Origin: Chitinophaga eiseniae
Lineage (GTDB): Bacteria > Bacteroidota > Bacteroidia > Chitinophagales > Chitinophagaceae
NCBI RefSeq assembly: GCF_900167135.1
Contig: NZ_FUWZ01000002.1
Coordinates: 1,018,651 to 1,082,650 of the forward strand
Length of the DNA stretch: 64,000 nt
Direction of reading: 5' to 3'
Shown: piece after piece, positions 27,403-35,965 of the stretch
Numbering within the stretch: position 1 is the stretch's first letter
How the letters are laid out: every line of letters starts with the position of its first letter
Translations under genes and position numbers: made by a program
Notes under the pieces: model-generated
Told to the model about the DNA's origin: nothing
Databases searched by the model: none
What the model saw: the letters and a program-made list of their open reading frames with translations, nothing else

Positions 27403-28848
27403 TTATTTATTATAACCCGGGTTCTGTACGATGTTCGGGTTAGCATCAATTTCAATTTGAGAGATAGGAAATGCTACACGGGGATCAGTGGGCAACACGT
27501 CATTCTGCAGTAATGCATCGGCATCACCTACGTGACGTACGCCACCCAACCTGAACAGATCAGTAGCGGCAAAACCTTCTCCTACCAGTTCCAGTCTGCG
27601 TTGTTTAATCAACTCAGTCCTTACGGCACCAGCATCAGCAGCAGTAATAGCAGCCAGGCCACGGTGCTGACGCAGGTTGTTAAGGTCAGCCACTGCCATT
27701 TGCAGATCGCCTTTACGCATGTACGCTTCGGCACGGTTCAGCAACACTTCGCTGATACGCAGTATCTTCACATTAGACATGCCTGTCAGGCCAAGACCAT
27801 TACCGACCCACTTCATCATGTAGTTGTTACCGGAAAAGTTCTTCACCACAGATGCGCGGTAGTCTGCAGCGTCCAACAGCGCCATAAAGCTCTCAGTCAG
27901 GCGCACATCACCGTATCCACTGGTAGAAGTACCGTCGTTAGGCAGGTAAATATTACCAAAATTATTCGCACCTCTGTTCTCTGGCGTCAGGAAACGCAAG
28001 CTAAAGATATCTTCAGAAGTAGCGGAGTTGGTAGTATAGTTGGCCAGATAATTAGCATCGCTCCACAGCGGGAAAGCATTGATCAGCGGAGTAGCTTCAT
28101 CAATCACCAGCTGCCAGTTAGGGTCCGCAGACTTCGTTGTATCGCCGATGTAGAGATAAGCACGGGTCAGCAGTGCAGATGCGGCTTCTTTGGAAGCGCG
28201 GAAAACAGCCTCTGTTTTGGAGCCGGCGGCAGGCGCCATTCCTTTGGCGGCTTTCAGATCGCTGATGATCGCAGCATACGTTTCTTTCAGCGTAGCGCGG
28301 GAAGGTTTGAAGGTAGCAGGATTATCTACTGCTTTCACAGCCAGCGGCACACCGGTGTTAGCATCGGCAGCCCTGGTCTGCATCTGGGAATACGGACGGG
28401 TAAATCTTCTTGCCAGGTCAAAATGTGCCAAAGCACGCATAAAGTACGCTTCGCCTTTGTACGGTTTGGTGGCAGCGGTTTCCGGCAGTTTGTCAATGAT
28501 CACGCTCGCCTGATTGGCTACGCGGTAGGCATTCAGCCAGGTCTTGCTTTGTGCGGAAGAAAGCGGCGTGAAAGTATATTTAAACTCAAGCGTAAACCGG
28601 TTAGAGTTAGCAGCAGTAATCTTCATATCGTTGCCGGTAACGTCAGTCACCACGTTGAAGTCACGACCATAATACTCCAGCTCCTGAGCGCGCTCGTACA
28701 GGCCATTGGCCAGGATACGCACATTAGCTTCGGTAACTGCATCTTTATCATCCAGCGCATTGCCGGGAACGATGTCCAGCTTGGAATTACAAGCAGAGAA
28801 TGTAGTAACGGCTGTCAGCGCAAGTATAGAAAATTTTGAATATTTCAT
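27403..28848 (-). CDS. SusD/RagB family nutrient-binding outer-membrane lipoprotein
   Basis: 481 residues. The lipobox FSAC (C20) is followed by NSKLDIVPGNALDDKDAV. TPR-like helices include AYRVANQASVIIDKLPE and GEAYFMRALAHFDLARRF. The canonical SusD_RagB C-terminus has LRISEVLLNRAEAYMRKG, LNNLRQHRG and LIKQRRLELVGEGFAATDLFRLGG. Predicted surface lid of the SusC encoded 36 bp upstream. This is the canonical type, like operon 1 and unlike operons 2 and 3. Confidence 0.95.
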   Translation of the reverse strand: MKYSKFSILALTAVTTFSACNSKLDIVPGNALDDKDAVTEANVRILANGLYERAQELEYYGRDFNVVTDVTGNDMKITAANSNRFTLEFKYTFTPLSSAQSKTWLNAYRVANQASVIIDKLPETAATKPYKGEAYFMRALAHFDLARRFTRPYSQMQTRAADANTGVPLAVKAVDNPATFKPSRATLKETYAAIISDLKAAKGMAPAAGSKTEAVFRASKEAASALLTRAYLYIGDTTKSADPNWQLVIDEATPLINAFPLWSDANYLANYTTNSATSEDIFSLRFLTPENRGANNFGNIYLPNDGTSTSGYGDVRLTESFMALLDAADYRASVVKNFSGNNYMMKWVGNGLGLTGMSNVKILRISEVLLNRAEAYMRKGDLQMAVADLNNLRQHRGLAAITAADAGAVRTELIKQRRLELVGEGFAATDLFRLGGVRHVGDADALLQNDVLPTDPRVAFPISQIEIDANPNIVQNPGYNK

Positions 28849-28884
28849 AATTTAACCAAGATTTTTGTTAATCAACTTCTTCAA

Positions 28885-31800
28885 TTACAAGCCTACACTA
28901 ACACCAAATGTGAACACACGGGAAGTAGGGTAACGATAAAAATCAATACCTGCGTTGGTGGTAGCTACAGAAGCAGTACTGGTAGGAGGAAGCGGGTTAG
29001 TGTTGATATCCGGGTCCCATCCTTTATAACCAGTGAGTGTGAACAAGTTCTCCGCCTGAGCATATACACGCAGCGACTGCAGCTTCATATTAGTCAGCAG
29101 TTTTTTGGGCAGTGTGTAACCCAGGGTGAGGTTTCTGATCCTGGCATAATCCAGGCTTTCCAGGTAACGGGTTGATGACTGGTTACCGGCATTTGCACCG
29201 GCGCCACCGAATATTACTTTCGGTCTGTCGGAGATATCACCGGGTTTCTGCCAGTGGTCCATAGCATCCTTTGCCTGGTTGCGGGTGTTGGCACCATCAC
29301 TCTCCAGGTTAGCACGGTTGGAGTTGTATGCTTTGTTGCCAGCGCTGAAGGTGATCAATACAGACAGGTCAAATTCTTTATAGTTGATTTTGTTGGTCCA
29401 GCCGCCGGTGATCTTAGGCAAAGCCTGACCTACAAATTGTCTGTTGTTCTGTGCTTCCAGGTAGCTGGTGGTAGGTTTACCGTCGTTGCCAACCCAGAGC
29501 GGGTTACCGGTCTGCGGATCTACACCGTACCATACCGGCAAATACCAGGAACCAATAGCTCTGCCCACTTCAATACGCTGTCTGGTACCGGCAGGGATAG
29601 ACTTCTGTCCTCCCAGGTCCAGCACCTTGTTACGCAGGGTAGCAAAGTTCACGTCGGAAGACCAGGTAAAGTTTTTAGTAGCTACAGGAATACCACCGAT
29701 ACTTACCTCGAAGCCCTGGTTCATCATTTTACCAACGTTCATGTTGATCGCTTCAAAACCAGTGGTCATAGACAACGGCAGTTCCATCAGCAAGGCAGAA
29801 GAACGTTTGTCGTAGAAACCAACGCTACCATACACACGACGATTCAGCACGCTGAAGTCCAGCCCTACGTCGAACAGGTTTTGTTTTTCCCAGCTCAGGT
29901 TAGGGTTACCAGGCTGATTGGCAAATCCTGCTGTTTCACCCAGGTAAGCACCGGAAAGGCTGTACAGCGCACGGAAAGGGAAGTCGGGATATGCGCCCAG
30001 CCCTTCTGCGTTACCCATGATACCATAGCTGGAGCGCAGTTTCAGGTCGTTCAGCCAGGAAATGTTTTTCGCAAATTCTTCTTCTGTAATACGCCATGCA
30101 GCACCTACAGAGTAGAAGTTACCATAGCGGGCGTCTTTAGGGAAACGGGAAGAACCGTCTCTTCTATAGCTGGCGCTCAGGAAGTATTTGGATTTATAGT
30201 CGTAGTCCGCTTTACCGATCAGGCCCTGGAAAGCATAAGCAGTTTCATTGCCGGAACCGTCAAACAGGTTAGCACCTACATCGGGCACCTGCAGCTGATT
30301 GCCGGGGAAACCGTTTTTCGCATACAGGGAGTTGGACCTGCTCTGGTAAGAGTATTCATTACCGGCCAGCAGGCGGAAGTTATGATCTTTATTGATGCTG
30401 AAGTTGTAAGTCAACAACTGCTGAGCGGTGTACAGGCCCATGAAAGCAGAACCGTTGTACAGGTAACCGCCATAGTTACGGCCATCGTAGGAGTTCGGCG
30501 CAGTCCATTGTTTCTCACGGATATTGGTCAGTTCTGCATTACCTTTTACTACCAGGCGAAGACCGTCAATGATGTTGTAACCAAGGGCTGCATTGAAGAT
30601 AGTCTGCGTGTTATTGTTTTTCCGGTAGTTGTTGGCTACAGTATGCAGGAAGTTACCGCCCTGCAGTACCGGACGCCATGAATCCGGAATATCAGCAACG
30701 CCGGACCAGGTGGGAGAGCCAGGCTGACCACCAACATAACCAATATAAGGATTACCGTTCTCGTCTTTCGCCGGAATCCAGGGAACCTGTGTGAGGGCGC
30801 CCATCAGCGGAGAAGAGTAGGAGTTACCGGGACCGGCGCTTGCCTGATCGGTATAGCTACCGCTCATTTTCACGCTCAGGTCAAATTTGCTGTTGAACTT
30901 GTGATCTACGTTTAAACGACCGGAATAGCGGCTAAAGCTGCTACCAATCAGGATACCATCCTGTTTGAAGTAGTCGCCGGAAGCGTAGAAGGTAGTTTTT
31001 TCGTTACCGCCGCTGGCGTTGATGCCGTAGGACTGGGTTTTACCAGTACGGAAAGCCAGGTCCATCCAGTCTGTATTATAGTCAGCCAGGTGGTCAGGAC
31101 GGAATTTTTGAATATCAGCATCCGTATATTTTCTGGTGCCGTTGGTGTTGAGTACGTTGGTCAAACCTTCGCGCTGGAATTGCAGCAGCTCAGTGGCATT
31201 CATCATGGGAATGCTCTTAGCCAGGTTCTGGAAACCAAATTTACCGTTGAAGTTAATTCTGCTCTGGCCTTTTTTACCGGTTTTGGTAGTGATCACTATC
31301 ACGCCATTGGAACCACGGGAACCGTAGAGCGCTGTAGCAGCCGCATCTTTCAAAACAGTGATATTTTCAATGTCGGCTGGGTTCAGGCTGGAGAGGATGT
31401 CCTGAGAGGGGGTGTTCTGCGTGAAATCACCGGAAGACATGATGATACCATCCAGTACATACAGTGGGCTGGTACCGGCAGATACCGAACCTACACCGCG
31501 TACCCTTACTTCCGTTTTGGAACCAGGCTGGCCGGAGTTGGTAGATACAGAAAGGCCCGGAGCATTACCCTGCAGCATCTGGTTTACATCCGGCAGGGAA
31601 ATGTTGTTCACCTTGGCGCCGGTGATCGTAGAAGCGGCGATGGTGGAGTTTGTCTTTTTCTCCAGGGTGTAGCCGGTCACTACTACTTCGTCCAGGTTCT
31701 TGGAATCGGCGGACAATGAAATTTTAAGTGTGGCGGCGGCGCCTACCGGTACTTCTTTCTTTTCATAGCCAATAAATGAAACTACTAATACATCGTTTGC

Positions 31801-31995
31801 AGATACCTGCAGGCTGAATGCACCATCGGGAGTGGTGGCAGTACCTCTGGTGGTACCTTTTACCTGGATGGTTGCGCCAGGTATAGGAGATCCGTCTTTC
31901 CCGTCGGTAACTTTCCCCGTTAGGCTGCGACTTTGCGCAAAGGCCTGGCCGACCATGCACAGCACGGCCAGGAGGAGAAATAATACTTTCCTCAT
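28885..31995 (-). CDS. SusC/RagA TonB-linked outer-membrane transporter
   Basis: 1036 residues from the ATG in the GCTTATG context shared by all four susC genes; another ATG lies two codons upstream at 32001. The signal peptide (MRKVLFLLLA...AFAQ) is followed by a carboxypeptidase-D-like domain (LTGKVTDGKDGSPIPGATI), NLDEVVVTGYTL, the plug (VRVRGVGSVSAGTSPLYVLDGII; TVLKDAAATALYGSRGSNGVIVITTKTG) and a barrel ending VFTFGVSVGL. First gene of operon 4 and the first transcribed of the whole 21-kb SusCD block. Confidence 0.95.
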   Translation of the reverse strand: MRKVLFLLLAVLCMVGQAFAQSRSLTGKVTDGKDGSPIPGATIQVKGTTRGTATTPDGAFSLQVSANDVLVVSFIGYEKKEVPVGAAATLKISLSADSKNLDEVVVTGYTLEKKTNSTIAASTITGAKVNNISLPDVNQMLQGNAPGLSVSTNSGQPGSKTEVRVRGVGSVSAGTSPLYVLDGIIMSSGDFTQNTPSQDILSSLNPADIENITVLKDAAATALYGSRGSNGVIVITTKTGKKGQSRINFNGKFGFQNLAKSIPMMNATELLQFQREGLTNVLNTNGTRKYTDADIQKFRPDHLADYNTDWMDLAFRTGKTQSYGINASGGNEKTTFYASGDYFKQDGILIGSSFSRYSGRLNVDHKFNSKFDLSVKMSGSYTDQASAGPGNSYSSPLMGALTQVPWIPAKDENGNPYIGYVGGQPGSPTWSGVADIPDSWRPVLQGGNFLHTVANNYRKNNNTQTIFNAALGYNIIDGLRLVVKGNAELTNIREKQWTAPNSYDGRNYGGYLYNGSAFMGLYTAQQLLTYNFSINKDHNFRLLAGNEYSYQSRSNSLYAKNGFPGNQLQVPDVGANLFDGSGNETAYAFQGLIGKADYDYKSKYFLSASYRRDGSSRFPKDARYGNFYSVGAAWRITEEEFAKNISWLNDLKLRSSYGIMGNAEGLGAYPDFPFRALYSLSGAYLGETAGFANQPGNPNLSWEKQNLFDVGLDFSVLNRRVYGSVGFYDKRSSALLMELPLSMTTGFEAINMNVGKMMNQGFEVSIGGIPVATKNFTWSSDVNFATLRNKVLDLGGQKSIPAGTRQRIEVGRAIGSWYLPVWYGVDPQTGNPLWVGNDGKPTTSYLEAQNNRQFVGQALPKITGGWTNKINYKEFDLSVLITFSAGNKAYNSNRANLESDGANTRNQAKDAMDHWQKPGDISDRPKVIFGGAGANAGNQSSTRYLESLDYARIRNLTLGYTLPKKLLTNMKLQSLRVYAQAENLFTLTGYKGWDPDINTNPLPPTSTASVATTNAGIDFYRYPTSRVFTFGVSVGL

Positions 31996-32435
31996 AAGCA
32001 TGATTTTGTTTCCTAGTTTTTAACCTTCAAAAAATACTAATCTATATCAAGGCCTTTCACCTCAATTCATTTGGTTTCCGTGTCGTAAATAAAAGTTGAT
32101 ATAATGTGTGGAGAACTAAAGCCAGCAGGTGTAATTACAGTAACATATTCGCAAAAACCAACGAGTTCTGTTGCGATTTATTTAATAAATCGCCTGAAGA
32201 AGTAGTTAACTTCTTTCCCATAAGCAGTTTCCTTAACAATTTTTCAACCAGCTGTAAATATAGTTTTTATTAACAAAAAATTAAGCTGGAAAAGTTGGCT
32301 ATAACAATCAGATAACATTTTTTTAACACGACGTTAACTTATTGCGTTTTAAAAAAATATGTATATATATGAAAATAAACAAGCGGCAAGATTACCACTT
32401 GCACTTATCAAACAAAATCTAAATCGAAATAAATG
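31996..32435. other. region upstream of susC 4
   Basis: About 440 bp of AT-rich DNA between the SusCD block and the transposase-like gene. It holds the susC 4 leader (GGTTAA about 40 nt before the start, then the common start context). No convincing promoter box, inverted IS end or RNA gene was seen. Confidence 0.4.
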
Positions 32436-32459
32436 TTGTCCCACCGGTTGGTGGGACAA
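32436..32459. repeat. inverted repeat 3' of the transposase-like gene
   Basis: Perfect 10-bp arms (TTGTCCCACC, 32436-32445 and 32450-32459) with a 4-nt loop. On the minus strand a T-rich stretch follows, so it may terminate the transposase-like gene. A matching copy at the gene's other side, as expected for IS ends, was not found. Confidence 0.6.
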
Positions 32460-32468
32460 ATAAAGTTA

Positions 32469-33173
32469 TCAGGACAGGGTGAGCGGGTAATTTTTTAACA
32501 ATTCCAGCAGCACACTGTACAGGTCATCATTACGATGATTAAACCTGTATTCACATTCTTTCAGATGCAGATAGGCCGTATTGCGGTTCAATCCCTTGAA
32601 CTTGGCCAGGCGGTGCTTGGTAAGCCCCCAGAATGCATCTACGTCATCCATTAACGGGCCGCCGCTAACGGTATCTGTTGTTGAAGCACCCAACCTGTAC
32701 AAACGGTACTGGCCAAGGTCCACCACGCCGTTAAACCGACGCAAACGTTCTGTAGTATCCAGTGTTTCCAACACGGAACGGCCGCGCGTGGCGGCATGGA
32801 TCATAGGTCTGCTTACATCAGGTAAAATTTCGGTGTGCAACCGGTCAGCAATTCTGCAGATACCGAAAATAACCGGCTTTACAAGACGGTCTACTTCGGG
32901 TTTGACAGCCACCAGCGTGTCGCCGTCGTGGTCTGTCTGGGTCTCAACCTGCCGGTTGTCGTAGGCTACGACCGGAACCGGCACTGGATGCTGCGCCTCG
33001 CAAAAACGGGCTATCTGGTTTCTAAGCTTTTTCAGGTAACTGTTAATCGTTACTCTGCTTACTCCGCTGATATCCGCGATCTGCGTCGCAGTGAGATCAT
33101 CGGCGAACAGCCGCAGGATCTCCTTAAACTTGCGCTCAGATAAATGAGCACCTTTTAAGTACTTGTTTTTCAT
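32469..33173 (-). CDS. IS1595-like transposase homologue with altered catalytic positions
   Basis: 234 residues with no frameshift. N-terminal helix-turn-helix (LTATQIADISGVSRVTINSYLKKLR, about 27-51), then a region that follows the IS1595/ISXO2 transposase plan: VKPVIFGICR, LHTEILPDVSRPMI, NGVVDLGQYRLYR, and the strongly family-like end FWGLTKHRLAKFKGL...YLHLKECEYRFNHRNDDLYSVLL. From memory of the family, the usual DESYFG, SDGW and HINGIEGFW blocks read here YDNRQVE (D72), LDTTER (D139) and PLMDDVDAFW (D179), so the acidic residues are only partly kept. No zinc ribbon and no terminal repeats are seen. It may be a decaying or repurposed copy rather than an active IS. Confidence 0.75.
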   Translation of the reverse strand: MKNKYLKGAHLSERKFKEILRLFADDLTATQIADISGVSRVTINSYLKKLRNQIARFCEAQHPVPVPVVAYDNRQVETQTDHDGDTLVAVKPEVDRLVKPVIFGICRIADRLHTEILPDVSRPMIHAATRGRSVLETLDTTERLRRFNGVVDLGQYRLYRLGASTTDTVSGGPLMDDVDAFWGLTKHRLAKFKGLNRNTAYLHLKECEYRFNHRNDDLYSVLLELLKNYPLTLS

Positions 33174-33349
33174 GAACTAGTGGTTAGAATGGCATTATAA
33201 ACCTCTTATTTTTTATCCGGTATATACACAGCTTTTATACAAGCGGCGATAAGGGTATTTGAATGCTGCCCACTAGATTATTTTAAAGCCTTTTTTTGTC
33301 CATTTTAGCTAAAAAAAAGAATTTGTTTAGCATAGGGCCTCAAAAGCGC

Positions 33350-33398
33350 AAAGCAGCAAGGACGCCAGCTTTAAATGCTTTGGCGTCCTTGCTGCTTT
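33350..33398. terminator. long hairpin after the RND exporter gene
   Basis: A perfect 18-bp stem (33350-33367 with 33381-33398, AAAGCAGCAAGGACGCCA) has a 13-nt loop. It lies 20 bp beyond the exporter stop and probably terminates it. The arm shares words (GCAAGGACGCCA, GCAGCAA) with the repeat at 50220-50366. Confidence 0.75.
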
Positions 33399-33418
33399 AC
33401 ACTTTTTATTATAAAAAA

Positions 33419-35830
33419 TTATTCTATGTCGTCTACTCCCAGTTTAGACATCTCAATATCCGCCTCCTCGTCCAGCGGTTTCCACAACTCCTTCTTACGC
33501 GCCTTTTTTAACAACGCCTTTTCCATCCATAACAACAAAGCCGGCAGAATCGTCAGGTTGGTGATCATCGCCACCACCAGCGTCAGAGACGTCAGCCACC
33601 CTAACGCCTTCGTACCCCCGAATTCGGAAAAACTGAAAATCATAAATCCGGCAAACAGGATCATCGAGGTGTAAATAATGCTCAACCCCGTTTCATGAAT
33701 CGTCTGCTTCACGGTAGCGGATATGTCCAGGTTATGCCGCGGCAACTCCTGCTTGAAATTCACCAGGAAACGGATGGTAACGTCGATGGCTATACCCAAC
33801 GCCACGCTGAACACCAACACCGTGGAGGGCTTTAACGCCACACCAACCCAGCCCATCACCCCGGCGGTTACCACCAGCGGGATAATATTCGGAATCAGCG
33901 AGATGATCAGCATCCGCCAGGAACGGAAAAGATACAGCATACATACCATGATCAAGACAAAAGCCAACAGAATACTTTCTGTCAGCCCGTTGATAATGAA
34001 GCGCGTACCTTCCTGGAAAATAACGCTGGTACCGGTAAAGGTCACCTTGTAATGCGCGGTATCGAAAATGGCCGTCACCTTCGGTTCCAGCGAATCCATC
34101 AGCACCGGCAGCCGCTGAGACCCTACGTCTTTCATATTCACGCTTACGCGCGCCACCTGCTTGGTGCTGTCCATAAAAGAAGCCACCAGCTTGGAAAAGG
34201 TAGTCGCCGACCCGCTGGGCGCATTAGCCGATTTCATCCGGAGATAAGGCGCCAGGAAACCCAGGTCAAACGAGTTGGGCACCGCATAGTTGGAACTATC
34301 CCCGTTATAGTACGCCTGCTTGGCGAACTTGATACCTTCCACAACAGATAAAGGCCGCGCAAAATCAGGCTGTTCCGCTATCAGTTTTGTCAGCTCATCC
34401 AGCTTGTTAAGCGTTTGCAGGTTCACCACACCGTTTTTTCGTTTGGTATCGACCGCTATCTCGAGCGGCATCACCCCCTTAAAATTCTGCTCAAAAAACT
34501 TAAGGTCGGTATACAGTTTGTCTGTCTTCGGAATATCATCCAGCATGTATCCCACAGATTTCAGCCGGCCCATCCCTACAAGCGCCGCAATGACCAGCGC
34601 TGCGGTAACAAAGTATACCGGCTTGCGGTACTTAAACACCAGCGTCGTCAGGAAGTCCAGCACTTTGCCCAGGAAACCGTTCTCCAGGTAGTTGATGTGC
34701 TTGGTCTTCGGCGGTGGCAGGAAACTTAATACAGATGGCAGGAAAATGAAAGAGATCAGGAAGATGAACATGATGTTCAGCCCCGCTACAACGCCAAACT
34801 CTTTGAGAATGGCGCTATTGGTAAAACAGAACACGCCAAAACCAATGGCAGCGGTGAGATTGGTAAACAGGGTCACAATCCCCATCCGCTGTATCATCCG
34901 CACCAGCGCCTTGGTCTTATTGCCGTGGCGCGCATATTCCGTATGATACTTACTAAGAAAATAAACGCAGTTGGGAATACCGATCACCACGATCAGGGAG
35001 GGAATCAACCCTGTCAGTAACGTGATTTTATAGCCCATCAGCACAATCGTGGCCACAGACCAGATAACCCCGATGGCTACTACCACCATCGACATCAGCA
35101 CGGCGCCAAAGGAGCGGAAAAATAAAAACAGGATCAGCCCCGTCAGCAGGAAAGAGATCTTCAGGAAAAGCTTCAGCTCATCCGCCACCTTAACGGCCAT
35201 GACCGTACGAATCAGCGGAAGGCCGCTCAAGTGCACTTCTGTATGATGCTTGTCCTCAAATGCTTTGGCCAGTTTGGTGATCTCCGCCACAACGGCTGTA
35301 CGCCCGGGAGAGTTAAACACGTCTTTATTCACGTATATGGCCATCATATAGGCCTTCGAATCCGGATTGTAAAGCAACCCCCTATAGAACAGCAAGGTCC
35401 TGAAAACACCCGCCAGACTATCAATCTGCGGCTGTGCATAACTACTGTCCTTAAACAACAGGCCGGCCTCCAGTTTCTGGGTACTGTCATTCTTTACCAG
35501 GTTGATGGCCAGCGGCACGCTCAGGATATTCTCCACGGCGCTGATTTTTTTCAGGTCGTGATTCAGCTGCAGGTAATCGCGGAAAAAATCCGCCTGAAAA
35601 AATTTATCGGTCTGTACGCCCAACACCAGCATATTGCCGTCGCCGCCAAACTTCTTCTTAAACTCCTGGTATTCCAGGAATTTAGGGTTATCATGCGGTA
35701 TGGTCGCTACGTAGTCGTAAGACATCTGCACCTTGGCGGCAAAATAGGCCATTACGCCGGTGGCGACCAGTAACAGGAGTAGGAGCGGTAATCGGAATTT
35801 TAGCACAAAGCCGGCTAAGCGTTGCCACAT
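33419..35830 (-). CDS. RND/MMPL-superfamily exporter
   Basis: 803 residues. Two similar halves each have an N-terminal helix, a large periplasmic loop and a cluster of five helices: TM1 about 9-31, then a group at about 225-370, a central TM near 400-420, and a last group at about 640-775. This fits the 12-helix hydrophobe/amphiphile exporter-3 (HAE3, COG1033) group rather than the AcrB type. No periplasmic adaptor or outer-membrane factor gene is adjacent, as is usual for HAE3. It should use proton-motive force to move a lipid-like or hydrophobic substrate, which is not identifiable here. It is divergent from recO. Confidence 0.88.
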   Translation of the reverse strand: MWQRLAGFVLKFRLPLLLLLLVATGVMAYFAAKVQMSYDYVATIPHDNPKFLEYQEFKKKFGGDGNMLVLGVQTDKFFQADFFRDYLQLNHDLKKISAVENILSVPLAINLVKNDSTQKLEAGLLFKDSSYAQPQIDSLAGVFRTLLFYRGLLYNPDSKAYMMAIYVNKDVFNSPGRTAVVAEITKLAKAFEDKHHTEVHLSGLPLIRTVMAVKVADELKLFLKISFLLTGLILFLFFRSFGAVLMSMVVVAIGVIWSVATIVLMGYKITLLTGLIPSLIVVIGIPNCVYFLSKYHTEYARHGNKTKALVRMIQRMGIVTLFTNLTAAIGFGVFCFTNSAILKEFGVVAGLNIMFIFLISFIFLPSVLSFLPPPKTKHINYLENGFLGKVLDFLTTLVFKYRKPVYFVTAALVIAALVGMGRLKSVGYMLDDIPKTDKLYTDLKFFEQNFKGVMPLEIAVDTKRKNGVVNLQTLNKLDELTKLIAEQPDFARPLSVVEGIKFAKQAYYNGDSSNYAVPNSFDLGFLAPYLRMKSANAPSGSATTFSKLVASFMDSTKQVARVSVNMKDVGSQRLPVLMDSLEPKVTAIFDTAHYKVTFTGTSVIFQEGTRFIINGLTESILLAFVLIMVCMLYLFRSWRMLIISLIPNIIPLVVTAGVMGWVGVALKPSTVLVFSVALGIAIDVTIRFLVNFKQELPRHNLDISATVKQTIHETGLSIIYTSMILFAGFMIFSFSEFGGTKALGWLTSLTLVVAMITNLTILPALLLWMEKALLKKARKKELWKPLDEEADIEMSKLGVDDIE

Positions 35831-35906
35831 AAGGATTTTTCAATTTGTTAAATGGCGTAAAGGTAGTTAAAATCCCCATTAGCCAACCCGCCGCCGACAG
35901 ATGAAT

Positions 35907-35914
35907 TACATTTG
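35907..35914 (+). promoter_or_regulatory. -7 element for recO
   Basis: TACATTTG matches TAnnTTTG. The predicted transcript start near 35921 falls inside the long-frame version of recO and so supports the shorter TTG start at 35966. The -33 region is a poor match. Confidence 0.4.
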
Positions 35915-35965
35915 TTTACCCTAAATTGCAACTTTATTCCTGCGGCATCCTTAAAACACAGACCG

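Noticed and set aside
29254..30681. 475-residue plus-strand frame inside susC 4
   Set aside because: Antisense to the barrel of a complete SusC; no start context or motif.
32436..33300. Complete insertion sequence around the transposase-like gene
   Set aside because: Only a local hairpin lies on one side. No matching terminal inverted repeat or target-site duplication was found by eye.
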